Below are positions 24,641-34,702 of a stretch of DNA of 64,000 bases, in pieces (position 1 is the stretch's first letter; every line of letters begins with the position of its first letter). Made by a program: the position numbers and the translations under genes. The notes under the pieces are model-generated. The model was not told the origin of the DNA. It did not search any database and was given only the letters and a program-made list of their open reading frames with translations. The DNA comes from Sthenelais limicola (taxonomy: Eukaryota > Annelida > Polychaeta > Phyllodocida > Sigalionidae): the NCBI GenBank assembly GCA_942159475.1, contig OW804102.1, forward strand, positions 29,828,873 through 29,892,872, in the 5' to 3' direction.

Positions 24641-26654
24641 TTCACGAATCTACCACAAAAAAAGAAAAGGAATTGTCCGTACAGAAACTAATTGGCAACG
24701 CATGTTCCAATTTGCACAACTTCTTCCCATTATGTGTATACAATATTCGTATAGCACCTAGTCTAAAAGTATATAACTAAAGCCATGGTATATCTACACA
24801 TGTATGTGGTATTGGCCCCTGACACTAGAGAGGCAGATAGGGAGTGGTGGGGAGTTTACAGGCACGTATGAAGGACATATATTATTTATGCAGCCCCACT
24901 GATCTCCTTAACTGACATCCTAACCCTCACCCACCATGATGGATGACCCCGAAGGGTTTCCAGCCAGGCCAAGCCAAATAGTTTTTGTTTCTGCTACCTA
25001 CTGCTTTTAGTGGGCAATTTTTACATGTTTTGTGGGTGATCTTTAGGACTGATTTATGATTAAGAAAATTCGATATTAGAAACTTTGTGCATATATCTTT
25101 AATTTGTGTCAATGAAATGCTTGTTTCTAATAACAGGAATTGTTGTTATTCGGTATTAACTCAGATCTGTATGGGGCAAATATATACCATTTCGTTCTTT
25201 CTTTAGCTGATCGATTAGGGAAGCTAAAACTCATATTAAAGGATTAAATACCAACATTGAGGGACTGTTGATGCACTGTTTCATAATCCGAAACTGAGAG
25301 TATATACAACTGATCCCTGCCCTAAAAGTCATGGGGCTACAACTACATAAGCAGAGATTAAAAGGATTAATAACCCCCTCAGCAGCCCCTCAACATCGGT
25401 CATTTATTCTATAGCAGTGCACCAGCAGGGTATAGACGGAGGTTATTAATATGCTTAGTCTATACTCTAGGCAGTGATAACACCAGGACCGTTGAAGACG
25501 GTGACAAAAGTATATGATATATTTTATTATACTCACATTGATCTGAAAACAATGTATCTACAGTGAGTTACTCATAGTGCGTATTTCACTAGTGAGTTAT
25601 GGGGGGTTGCCATGGAAACCAATTCGTCTTTTACTAAGATTACCACTGAAATTCAAATTTATGACTCCAATTCTTGTTTTTTCATGATTGAAAGTATTAT
25701 ATAATAACTCTGTTAACTAACTCGTTAGTCAATCTTTACGTTAGTTAACCTGTATGTACGTTTCACTTCAAGCTAACCACAGGAGTGACTTGATATTGAA
25801 TAATAACTTTCTAAACAACCGAAATTTAATATGGTCCAACAGTTACTAATTGCAGGTACAAACGAACATCTCTACATACTACTCATCCCGATAATATCTT
25901 ATTATTACAGATCGTGCTTCAGAAAACTACTTTTTATGAAAACTAATCAGAATCGACATATTACCTGAGTAGGAGGGGGCAATTTTAAAAATGTAATCTA
26001 GCCTATTAGCTAAGGAGGGAAAAACCAAATTAATTAAGTTGGGAACTTTGATTACTCTTTGCCAGTGAGCTCGGGGTGATGTGGTTTGCCTGAATTAACA
26101 TGAATTAAAATCCACATTGTATTACGAGGACTAATAAGTCGGTTCATATAGTGTGGGTTTTTCCCAAGTACCTGGAATGTGTGAGTGGGTGTTTGTGTGG
26201 AAACGATGTGTGGATAGGGGTAGGCGGGGGCAGGTGGGGGTGGGTCGAGAATATATTTAATACAGTCTAGGCTCAGATCCTCTCGGATCAGATAATAATC
26301 GTATGTATGTGATTGGGCCTACTTCGCTAATTACTTTGCAATTTCCTGGCCTTCGAGTACATATTTTCTACATGCATGTATATCATATATAAGGTCATTC
26401 ACTAGAGGAGTTACTTAAAGAGTAATCCATGTTATTAAAGTAGTATTATTAAACGTTATTTTGAATATACGAATTCATTTATAGATATACTCGTGTCAAA
26501 TACTAATGATACTAGATATTTGTTATATATGTATCACAACACATGTACATCTAATTCCAAAAATAACTTTCAAAGTCTTGGGAATATAAGAAAACGGTTT
26601 TGTCATTCCACCAACTTCCAACCAGGTCCTGGTATGCTACTGTCATACATGCCC
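24641..26654. other. Non-coding DNA
   Basis: Outside the element at 25240-25475 nothing was recognised. Confidence 0.55.
25240..25475. mobile_element. GCTGGTGCAC-family element, rearranged
   Basis: Two partial units head to head: one starting near CAACATTGAGGGACTG, the other ending GCAGTGCACCAGCAGG and GGAGGTTATTAATATGC. Confidence 0.5.
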
Positions 26655-26889
26655 ACAGTAAATTGGTCAAGGTACAATCGGCAACTCTACACATTAAGTA
26701 AATTCTGCTAAATAGGACTGAAAAGGGATGAATACTAGACATATCTGAGTTTACTTGGTACTGTGTTGGTTATGAATACAGTTTTGGCTATGGTCAACTG
26801 TTTTTGGAACTTCATTTCTGTCTTGAATTTGGGCTATTTAAGAGAACTAGTGAAGGTAAATATTGTACATTTTCTGACGATCTCACCCA
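26655..26889. mobile_element. TGGGTCAG-family MITE
   Basis: Left end eroded (GGTACAATCGGCAACTCTAC); right end ACATTTTCTGACGATCTCAC intact. Confidence 0.72.
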
Positions 26890-27790
26890 GATGCTGCACT
26901 GAAACTTAATGACGAGACCTTCATAACCCGACCATGAACATTATGACTACTTAAAGTCCTCCAACCAATTTCAACCAAACTATAAGAAAGTACCTCACAA
27001 AAGAGACATGTGGGTAACATTAAGACATTGCAAGAGGACCACAGCTAAAGGCAATAGGCATTAAAAATGAATGCAGACTCTGCTGAAAGCTCCATTGACA
27101 ATCCTCGGAAATGGCGATAACTTTTTATTTCTACTCATCGATTCTTATTAAAATTGAAAAGCCAATGAGTTGAAGTGTCCTGCGCTTTTATGATAATTGC
27201 TCAGGGGAAATTACAAGGAAGCATCTTCTTTCCCTTAAAATGAGTGTTTCCTCCCATTGATTCTGTTCTCAGTAAATTGCCTGAAACATTGAACGTTAGG
27301 CTTAAAAAAGAAGTGATTTCTCTAGACAAAAAGTTGATTTGAATTGGACTTTTTCCCGCAGAGTCCTGGGTATTGTAGTTGTATCTGAAATGGCTCGTCA
27401 GTCAGGGTATGAAGTAAAAAGCCCTGGCAAGAAATTGGAAAGTAAAAGAAATAAAAAACATAATCAGATGATAGCAATTAAGAGAGATGGAAATGCGAAA
27501 TATTCGCTGATGACAGCAGGGTCATTAACGTTACATTTGGCAATCGTTTTTCTCCGGCGTTTTTTGGGTGGTTTTGCCTTCTCTTTGGATTCAGTTCTTG
27601 GGCAGTGGTCAATATATGTAAGAACTCCTGATAGCAGGGGAAATGATTAATATATCCATATGTATGTATCAAGTATTTAAAAGTAGAGTAAAACTCAAAT
27701 ATTTGGCAAATATGGAATATATATAATGCAATATTCATCGAAAAATGCAACGATCTTTTCATGCTTGTGCAAATGGCCTGCATGATGGGA

Positions 27791-28145
27791 AAGAGGAAAG
27801 GCCCATCATCCTTACCACGGCCGGCTTGGTGTACAGCCGCCGCACGGCAGAAACACAATGTTAAAGTTTTATCTTATATCTGTCTATATCTCTTATTATC
27901 TTATAAGGTCCATCCCCATCGTCACTACCAGCCGGCCGACGATAATACTTTAACAGGATGTGAGCCTATAGTGGAGATGGAAAATTGCTGATTGAGAGAA
28001 TTGAGCATGGAGAAGTTATACAAAGGTCCATTCTTATTACCACGACCAGCCGGCCGATAATTGCCGGCTGTAATACTTTAACATTGTGTTTTTTGCCGTG
28101 AGGCGGCCGTACACCAATTGGCCGTTGTAATATGAATGGGCCTCT
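27791..28145. mobile_element. GC-richer inverted-repeat element
   Basis: Left about 75 bp (GGCCCAT, TTGGTGTACAGCCGCC, ACACAATGTTAAAGT) recurs inverted at the right end (28073-28145). Between them are two direct copies of a related block (27905-27960, 28022-28088) sharing ACCAGCCGGCCGA and TAATACTTTAACA. No transposase. Confidence 0.72.
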
Positions 28146-28416
28146 TAAATAGTATCACTCCCACTACATGTTACCATATATATGCTGTGAACTCTCTAAG
28201 ATATGTCCATCCTCAATCCCATTAACGTGGTCGTTATTTTTACGTAGCTTAATTTAGAATTCATATTCTTAGGAATAGGTGAACATACAAATGATGACTC
28301 AGAATTTAAATGGAGATAAAGTATTTGATAACTTTTCATTTCCATAGTGGGATTTGTATCTGCTATAATAGTCTTTTTAATTGTACTTTCTCGTTTAGTT
28401 ATTTCCAAGAGTCCCA

Positions 28417-28563
28417 AGACTAAACTGATTAAATATCTTCAGTTTGGGGCCTGTAGGTCTGCTGTTTGTGCATAATCCCAAGGATTGCCCTATAGGTTCA
28501 CCTAGGGATTATCTCCGAACAGTGCACCAACACACACTCAATGTCTCACTTTAGTCCTTTAAT
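28417..28563. mobile_element. GCTGGTGCAC-family element, diverged copy
   Basis: AGACTAAACTGATTAAATA at the left; GAACAGTGCACCAACA and CTCAATGTCTCACTTTAG at the right. Confidence 0.55.
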
Positions 28564-30942
28564 AACTTCCCCAACCCCATACAAAATAAAGCATCTTTCT
28601 CGTGTTAGCAATTTTCTCGGTGGTAGTTTTTATAGCTGTGTGTTTCGATGTTGCCAGTTTTCCTGGAATATATGTTCCCGTCCCTCCGACATTACACCCT
28701 GTAGAACACTATATCATTGCCTACAAGCGTCCCGTCTTGATAGTAATAAAAAACACTTCACTTGAGTATGGATCAAAAAAGCCTGAAAATGTGTATATTA
28801 TAAACATCAACAAAACCGAATTCATTATATTTGTTCACCATCACCATCGACCCTCCGGTCTTCCCGATATACACCAGTAAAATCCCCCTTAACAAATAAA
28901 AGAAAAAAACAACCACTGAAACGGTTGGCTTTGTCTAGCTTGTCCTAAGTGCAAGTTTTCTGGAAGGTATAGTTTCCTAGGTTATCGTTTTGAAGCAGAT
29001 AGTTTTATGTTCCCACAGAAAGTCATGCCTCAGTCCCATTACATTCCCCCATGCAGTGCCATAATAACCGTCCTTCATACAACAAACTAGACTACTAGTG
29101 TTGGCCTAATGGCCTAGGGTCCAGTTATCATACCTTCTGTGCAGTTCTTGCCTTTCCCAATCCATACATTATCAATACATGTCAGGTCCCACGACTCGCC
29201 AGTCACTTTGCATGTAAGTGTGGCTGCCGATCCTATACGGTCCAAGTGCACGTTAGGGGCGTGGGGTATCTCTGGACATCCAACAACTGCAATTATACAA
29301 GGTAGTAAAACAGGTTATAAAGAGGAATATTCCAGTAAACGGTGATGTGTGTCAGGACAGTGAGATATCAGTGGGGAAAAATTCCAAAGATAATATACAA
29401 AGGTGGTAAAACAGGTTATAAAGATGAATATTCCAATACATTGTGATGTGTGTCAGGAGAGTGAGATATAAGTGGGAAAAAATGATTTTGGAAAAGTATC
29501 ATATTTGAAAAGATGACATTCAGTGGATTCCATAGATGTTTTACGAAGGTGGTAAAACAGGTTATAAAGAGGAATACTCCAATAAAGTGTGATTATTTAT
29601 TACATGGAAATGAGTCAGAAGGCGCAAACATGTATTTTTTTAGATACCATCATATTTGAAACGAGGAGATCAAGCTGATTCTAATGATAGTAAACATTAG
29701 GATGTCTAATAAGTAATTCTATATTTTATGTTTGGAATTTTTAGTTCTGAAAAAAAGCTCAATATTTGTGGGTGGATATTGACTAGTAAAGAAGCCAACT
29801 ATACTGTATATGATGACCTTAGAATTGTAAGGATATATTTAATACACAGTCCTGACATTTGGTACATGTATTTGTGCTACAAACAGCGCTATATGCAACC
29901 CCCCAAAATAGGAACATTCCGACAAAGATATCACGCAAAGAAATCACTTTGAAGAATTTCAATTTTGCGACTTGTGACTCATTTTGAGATATAAGTCCAA
30001 ACATACATATTTTTCTAAATCCATCATATTTGAAAAGATGAGAATCAGTGCCTCCGATTCAGCCCGCGTTGGGCCTATCATGGAAGAGGGGGGGGGGGCA
30101 CGCTGTCATAGGCACCTTTGGAGTGAGTGTGGTTAATCTAAATTAAAGTATCAAGTTGACATTTAATTCAGAATTATTTAAGTAACTACGAAGATTCCTC
30201 TACAAACAAATTTACTTGGAAATTTCAATAGAATTGACCACATATCACTTTTTAATTATTAATTCTTTTGTCCTCCTTTTGATCTGGATGAGAGCTAGTA
30301 AGCATGGTCCATGAATCGTTCCAGAGGTGAAAAAACATTTTTTTAATTTCATATCGGCTTTTATTGCAGAGAGTTGAGCTAAGTATTGAGGCTAAAATAT
30401 GAACCAATCTAATATCTTTAGTAGCAGGAAGCTTAAGAAGGGAAATGCACATCAACAACCAATTATAAATGATTTCGAAGCAAAAAGAACCAGTGGAAAG
30501 CCATGAACAAGTTTGTAGTTTTGAGCAGTAAATATTGTTTTCTATTTTCATTGGTGTAAGCGATCGGCCTGAAAGCGGGATGTCCAACGCTATCGGACTG
30601 GTCTGTAGTCATACAATCCGGCCTCTAATTTACCCTGACTGTGACGTCCTCCAACTCAGATGCACACAATGCATACAACTCTATGATACGTTGTTTCAAC
30701 GCCAATGCGTATATAATACAAACACATATAGGAACCTCTAAGTATTATATAAGGCAAGAAGGTTTTATTTCAGTTCCATAACCCATTTCTCTCTGTAGAT
30801 GGAAAGATATGTCAACCAGATATTGCATGGTGTACAGCTTTCTAGATGTTATGGGACAGTTTCATGATGAGGTTAATCTATACGCCTCTGCCATGTTAAG
30901 GGTAGGGTGGGATGGGTCCGTTGGTCATATGCAATTGTCATG
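28564..30942. other. Non-coding DNA left of Element 1
   Basis: Holds the direct repeats at 29297-29600. 29580-30040 contains traces of the ATGTGTTCCAG family (TTTTGCGACTTGTGACTCAT at about 29965). No gene was seen. Confidence 0.5.
29297..29600 (+). repeat. Direct repeats of GGTAAAACAGGTTATAAAG
   Basis: Three units starting near 29301, 29402 and 29549, each AGGTGGTAAAACAGG-like followed by AATA(T/C)TCCA; spacing about 101 and 147 bp. Confidence 0.7.
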
Positions 30943-31109
30943 ATGTAGTCATCGCATAAGTGATGATGTGGTATTGCGGCGCCACCTGGACTCAAGCACA
31001 CAACCCATATCCCTCAATAATACACTCATGCGCCCCTAACGGCTCTACACCCTCACCCCTCACTTTCTCCTTCTCCTCGCTCCCCTCACCACCTATATAT
31101 ATTTCTCTT
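30943..31109 (+). repeat. A1 left split direct repeat of Element 1
   Basis: 167 bp repeated without visible difference at 36051-36217 (offset 5108). It starts ATGTAGTCATCGCATAAG and ends in a C-rich tract followed by CTATATATAT. The TATA-like stretch near 31092-31101 lies 174 bp before the gag ATG and could serve as a promoter element; that role is inferred. Confidence 0.92.
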
Positions 31110-31274
31110 TTCTCTCTCAGAGGTCTCTTCGCCTTAATAACCCACTTTTTGGCAATACAATATACCTCCAACGTCAGAGAATACCTGAGCGAAGCCTGGA
31201 TATCAGTGAAGCCTGCTTCGCCCCTGGAAATCCTCAAGACACCTGGAATTTCAAACTAAAAGTCAAGATCGACA

Positions 31275-32546
31275 ATGCCACGAACACGAGGAGCTAGAGC
31301 CAAAGAAACGGGCCAACAGGAGGAAAGACAGACAACTAAACCACCAACTTGCAAAAGCCTACAAGCTGAGATATCGGAGCTAACAACTCAAGTATCTCAA
31401 ATCACTGAGCTGCTCAATAACGTATTCAATAATAGGCAAGAAAACGAGGAGGATGAGGAAGAACAATCACAGCAATCTCAACGGTCACAATCCGCACACG
31501 GGAGCCACGAGGGCTCAAGTAGGTCAAAGGCCGAGTCTGGCGCGGCGTCCTCTTCCAGCTCACGCAGATCTAGGTCGTCTAGACGCTCCAGATCTAGTAC
31601 CAGGTCTAGCCATAGCAGCAAGAGGAAGAGGGACCCCTCACCCGAGTCATCCAGGGAAATATTCTTTAAAAACCCGCAACAATCAGGATCTGGCCACAGG
31701 ATCAATAGCTGGGTCAAGGCGGCTAGATACCGCACAGCATCCACACCAAACGTGATACGAGGCCAAGTGTTAGCAGATGACTTCATCGAGCGGGAGATCG
31801 ACCGTGAGAGGTTTGCACACGGCCTGCACGGTAGGGTTGACATACTATCTAATATTCATAGGGCTGGCCTCCAATCAAAGCCATACATGTACGTTTACAG
31901 GGAGGGATCACAGACAATTAAACAAAAATTGGACGCCCGCTCCTCCCTTAATAGTAATGAATATATTGACGGCTTTCTGGCACTGTTGGACGACCCCGAT
32001 GCATATGACTCTGACGACTACCACCATATGATGCACCATCTTCGACAAGTCACCAAGGATAGCTTGGAGAGGCCCTGGCCAGCGGTAAGGCGCTGGTCAC
32101 AATATGTCTTCGATATGATCGAGGCTGGAAAGGTCACTTGGTCGGATAAAAGTACCATACAGGATGAGAGGGTCCGTATATGCCTCACTGGAGGAGGGCA
32201 TACCTCGGGCAACACATCAGCGGATAACAAAACATCTAAGAAGGATTCAAAATCACTGGAAGTGCTATGCAGACCATTTAATACAAGGAATGGCTGCACA
32301 CACAGTGGCGATCATAGAGAGGGGGCAATACTGCTCCTCCACTCGTGCTCATACTGTGACTCCATTGGCCGCAGAACGCACCACAGTGTTAGGGAGTGCG
32401 AGAGGCGCGTCAAACACAGTCAACAACAGAATGATGGGACATACACACCAAAGGCCAACAGGACCCAATCAGGCAACCAACAGGTGAGTGCCAAATCTAG
32501 GCACAATAATGATGAGAGGTCAGTACAGTCCTCAAAAAACGAATAG
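31275..32546 (+). CDS. Gag-like protein of Element 1 (ORF1)
   Basis: 423 residues from an ATG in the context GACAATGC. It is probably the nucleocapsid-like protein that packages element RNA. Visible layout: a basic N-terminus (residues 1-20), a predicted coiled coil around residues 32-57 (LQAEISELTTQVSQITELL), an acidic Glu/Gln stretch near 58-72, a strongly Ser/Arg-rich segment around 80-120, a central region with no recognisable domain, and a 44-residue Cys/His cluster at 332-375 containing HSCSYC. The last codons are AAA AAC GAA TAG; the first two form part of a slippery heptamer (see 32534-32587). A consensus-like splice donor CAGGTGAGT occurs at 32481-32489. The Cys/His cluster has the same length and spacing as the one in Element 2 Gag. 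Assignment rests on position, composition and that cluster, not on sequence search. Confidence 0.85.
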   Translation: MPRTRGARAKETGQQEERQTTKPPTCKSLQAEISELTTQVSQITELLNNVFNNRQENEEDEEEQSQQSQRSQSAHGSHEGSSRSKAESGAASSSSSRRSRSSRRSRSSTRSSHSSKRKRDPSPESSREIFFKNPQQSGSGHRINSWVKAARYRTASTPNVIRGQVLADDFIEREIDRERFAHGLHGRVDILSNIHRAGLQSKPYMYVYREGSQTIKQKLDARSSLNSNEYIDGFLALLDDPDAYDSDDYHHMMHHLRQVTKDSLERPWPAVRRWSQYVFDMIEAGKVTWSDKSTIQDERVRICLTGGGHTSGNTSADNKTSKKDSKSLEVLCRPFNTRNGCTHSGDHREGAILLLHSCSYCDSIGRRTHHSVRECERRVKHSQQQNDGTYTPKANRTQSGNQQVSAKSRHNNDERSVQSSKNE

Positions 32547-32587
32547 CGGGCGTGGATGGCAATGTGCATGTGCCACGCCCAACATTG
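32534..32587 (+). promoter_or_regulatory. Predicted -1 programmed ribosomal frameshift signal, gag to pol (Element 1)
   Basis: The heptamer A AAA AAC sits at 32534-32540 in the correct phase of gag (codons AAA at 32535 and AAC at 32538). A 7-nt spacer (32541-32547) contains the gag stop TAG. Then comes a perfect 8-bp GC-rich stem, 32548-32555 with 32573-32580, closing a 17-nt loop. A -1 slip moves ribosomes to the pol frame (codons starting at 32540), which is open from 32516 to 34702. A further 6-bp pairing of loop bases 32560-32565 with 32582-32587 is possible, but only 1 nt would cross the 8-bp stem, so a standard H-type pseudoknot is doubtful. This is prediction from sequence only. Confidence 0.78.
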
Positions 32588-34702
32588 GCACCATTCCCTG
32601 ACCCACATGGGGAAACTGGGTCAGCTGCATACATTAACAAGCCTGGTCTCGCGCGCCACGAGAGCTTGCACGAGATCCATCATGGAGGCAGCGATCCCAA
32701 AACAAACCACCGTCAGGGAACGATATCTGGTGTTACACTAAATCCTATGGCCCCAGCATTCATCCCGTCGAAACAGAATGAGAATATAGTTAGGCCATAC
32801 ACCCGGCCTACGCTAATCATCAACAGTGACTATTTTAATGCGGTCGCTGCCATATGTGCCGGCAAAGCAGACCCAGCTTCAGTCGACACGAGACCTGCGG
32901 CTCTACAACAACACCGAATAATGCACTGGCCCCAGACCGACCACAACATAGTCTGGGGAAAGTTCGCCGAAATATACAGCAAGGTAAGGGACACTGGATT
33001 GCCTAATGCCCTACAAGCTAAAATATTGATACCTAGCTCCCTCAACATAGATCAGTGGGACAGGCACCTCTCCTCCAGCAATGAAGATAGGGAGATACTT
33101 GAATTCATTAAGTACGGTTTCCCCATGGGCTATCTAGGCCCAGTCACCAACAATGGCAACAATAATAACCACCCTAGTGCCACCAAGTTCTCCAGCAAAA
33201 TTGACGATTTCATTCAGAAAGAACTCGACCTTAGTGGCCTGGTTGGCCCGTTCGAGTCAACCCCGTTCGACCCATGGGCCCACGTGTCACCCATGATGTC
33301 TAGAGCCAAGAAGGAGACTGAGGCCCGTCGCGTCATCATTGACCTAACCTTCCCAGAGGAGAACTCTGTTAACAAGTTTATAATAAAGAACTCGGTATGG
33401 GGAGAACAGCGACCACACTCTCTCCCTACAGTAGAAGACCTGGTAGTACATCTTAAAGGCCTGGGGAGCAAGGCCCACATTGCTGTCATAGACATCTCTC
33501 GTGCCTACAAAAACATGTACAGTGACCCTCTCGACTGGCCCCTGCTGTGTCTGCAGTGGCGTGATAGTTGGTTCTGCGACCTAACAATGCCCTTCGGCAG
33601 TCGTGGATCCAGCGCGCATATGCAAAGGTTGGCCAACTCCATTGTCCGCATGCTCGAGAGGGAAGGGTTCACATCATTCATGTACCTGGATGATCTAGCA
33701 CTACTCGGCCCTGATAAGGAATCAACAACAAGAGCCTACGACTATGCCAGAAATCTACTGACGGAGTTAGGGCTCCCTGAGGCCTCTGGAAAGCTACAAC
33801 AACCTGGCAGCAAAGCCACCTGGCTAGGAATACTCATTGATGCAGAGGAGATGTCACTATCAATTCCTCCCCTCAAGATCAAGGAGACCATCGCCCTAGT
33901 TAATAAATATATAAAGAAGCGCACCATCACCAAGCGCGAGCTCCAATCTATCATTGGATCGCTGATACACGTAGGTAAGTGCGTCCCACCTGCACGCCTA
34001 TTTGTATCAAGGCTCCTGGACAGCCTGAGAGGATTCAAGGGACCACATATGAATGTAAACAGCCACATAAAAGAAGATCTACGGTGGTTCAGAGATTTCT
34101 GCGGGGAATGGAATGGAAGATCCATTATACCCGAAATAGAACCAACAAAGACTTACCTCGTGGATGCCTGCCTCAGTGGCATAGGGGGCACTGATGGCCA
34201 GTTCGCATATGAATATCAGATATGCCGGCTGGAATTGGAGGCATGTAACATCTCTGAGATAGAAGCCATCAATGTCGCCGTAGCACTGCATACATTCATC
34301 TCTGAGAGTGACAGAGGTAGTCACATCTTAGTACTATGCGACAACATGTCAAGTGTATCAGTCTTTCAGAATGGAAAAGGAAAGAACCATGTCATGCTGG
34401 CCGCAGCAAGGCTTGCCTGGATGGTGCAGGCCAGGTTTGACGTCAAACTGTCATATGCCCATATACAGGGATCGTCCAACTCAGTCGCCGATGCACTTAG
34501 CCGATCACACCTGGGCAAACCACAAAAACAATTAAGGGACACATGGGTTGATCATTATGCACTTAAGGTTGTACCACCATGCCTATATGCATTGCAATTT
34601 GTTAATGACATACTATTTTTCAGGCACCCCAATGCAGACCCTGGCCGCACAAGTGGAGCAGACACAGGAGGCGGCGTGGTCTGCTGGAACAAGTCGCAAT
34701 AG
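32540..34702 (+). CDS. Reverse transcriptase / RNase H (pol) of Element 1
   Basis: The pol frame has no ATG near its start; the first likely start-like codon is GTG at 32552, so it is best read as the -1 frameshift extension of gag, adding 720 residues. Residues below are counted from 32552. The N-terminal 200 or so residues include the DIRS-type block before RT (PFDPWAHVSPMMSRAKKE). The RT palm follows: first catalytic Asp at 314 (VIDISRAYKN), then YLDD at 378-381. The thumb/connection region leads to RNase H with Asp 538 (LVDACLSG), Glu 571 (SEIEAIN), Asp 597 (LCDNMSS) and Asp 647 (VADALSR). It copies element RNA into DNA in a DIRS-type pathway. No methyltransferase or protease motif is seen. 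The final ~50 residues look non-conserved and overlap the YR frame. Confidence 0.93.
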   Translation, partial: RIAGVDGNVHVPRPTLAPFPDPHGETGSAAYINKPGLARHESLHEIHHGGSDPKTNHRQGTISGVTLNPMAPAFIPSKQNENIVRPYTRPTLIINSDYFNAVAAICAGKADPASVDTRPAALQQHRIMHWPQTDHNIVWGKFAEIYSKVRDTGLPNALQAKILIPSSLNIDQWDRHLSSSNEDREILEFIKYGFPMGYLGPVTNNGNNNNHPSATKFSSKIDDFIQKELDLSGLVGPFESTPFDPWAHVSPMMSRAKKETEARRVIIDLTFPEENSVNKFIIKNSVWGEQRPHSLPTVEDLVVHLKGLGSKAHIAVIDISRAYKNMYSDPLDWPLLCLQWRDSWFCDLTMPFGSRGSSAHMQRLANSIVRMLEREGFTSFMYLDDLALLGPDKESTTRAYDYARNLLTELGLPEASGKLQQPGSKATWLGILIDAEEMSLSIPPLKIKETIALVNKYIKKRTITKRELQSIIGSLIHVGKCVPPARLFVSRLLDSLRGFKGPHMNVNSHIKEDLRWFRDFCGEWNGRSIIPEIEPTKTYLVDACLSGIGGTDGQFAYEYQICRLELEACNISEIEAINVAVALHTFISESDRGSHILVLCDNMSSVSVFQNGKGKNHVMLAAARLAWMVQARFDVKLSYAHIQGSSNSVADALSRSHLGKPQKQLRDTWVDHYALKVVPPCLYALQFVNDILFFRHPNADPGRTSGADTGGGVVCWNKSQ
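34614..34637 (+). promoter_or_regulatory. Possible 3' splice sites before YR (Element 1)
   Basis: TATTTTTCAG ends at 34623, preceded by a branch-like TTAATGAC, and a second AG ends at 34637. Splicing from the donor-like CAG|GTGAGT (exon end 32483, gag phase 0) to the AG at 34637 would place Gag directly in the YR frame. This is a phase calculation only. Introns are known in some DIRS-like elements, but there is no transcript evidence here. Confidence 0.35.

Noticed and set aside
32552..32554. GTG as the start of pol in Element 1
   Set aside because: GTG is not a normal eukaryotic start, and the frame is open upstream into gag at a slippery heptamer, so frameshift entry is better supported.
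32560..32587. H-type pseudoknot downstream of the Element 1 heptamer
   Set aside because: Six pairs are possible, but a single nucleotide would have to cross an 8-bp stem; the simple hairpin is preferred.
34568..34623. 56-nt intron from AAG|GTTGTA to the acceptor at 34623
   Set aside because: The join would not enter the YR frame, and the intron would be very short.
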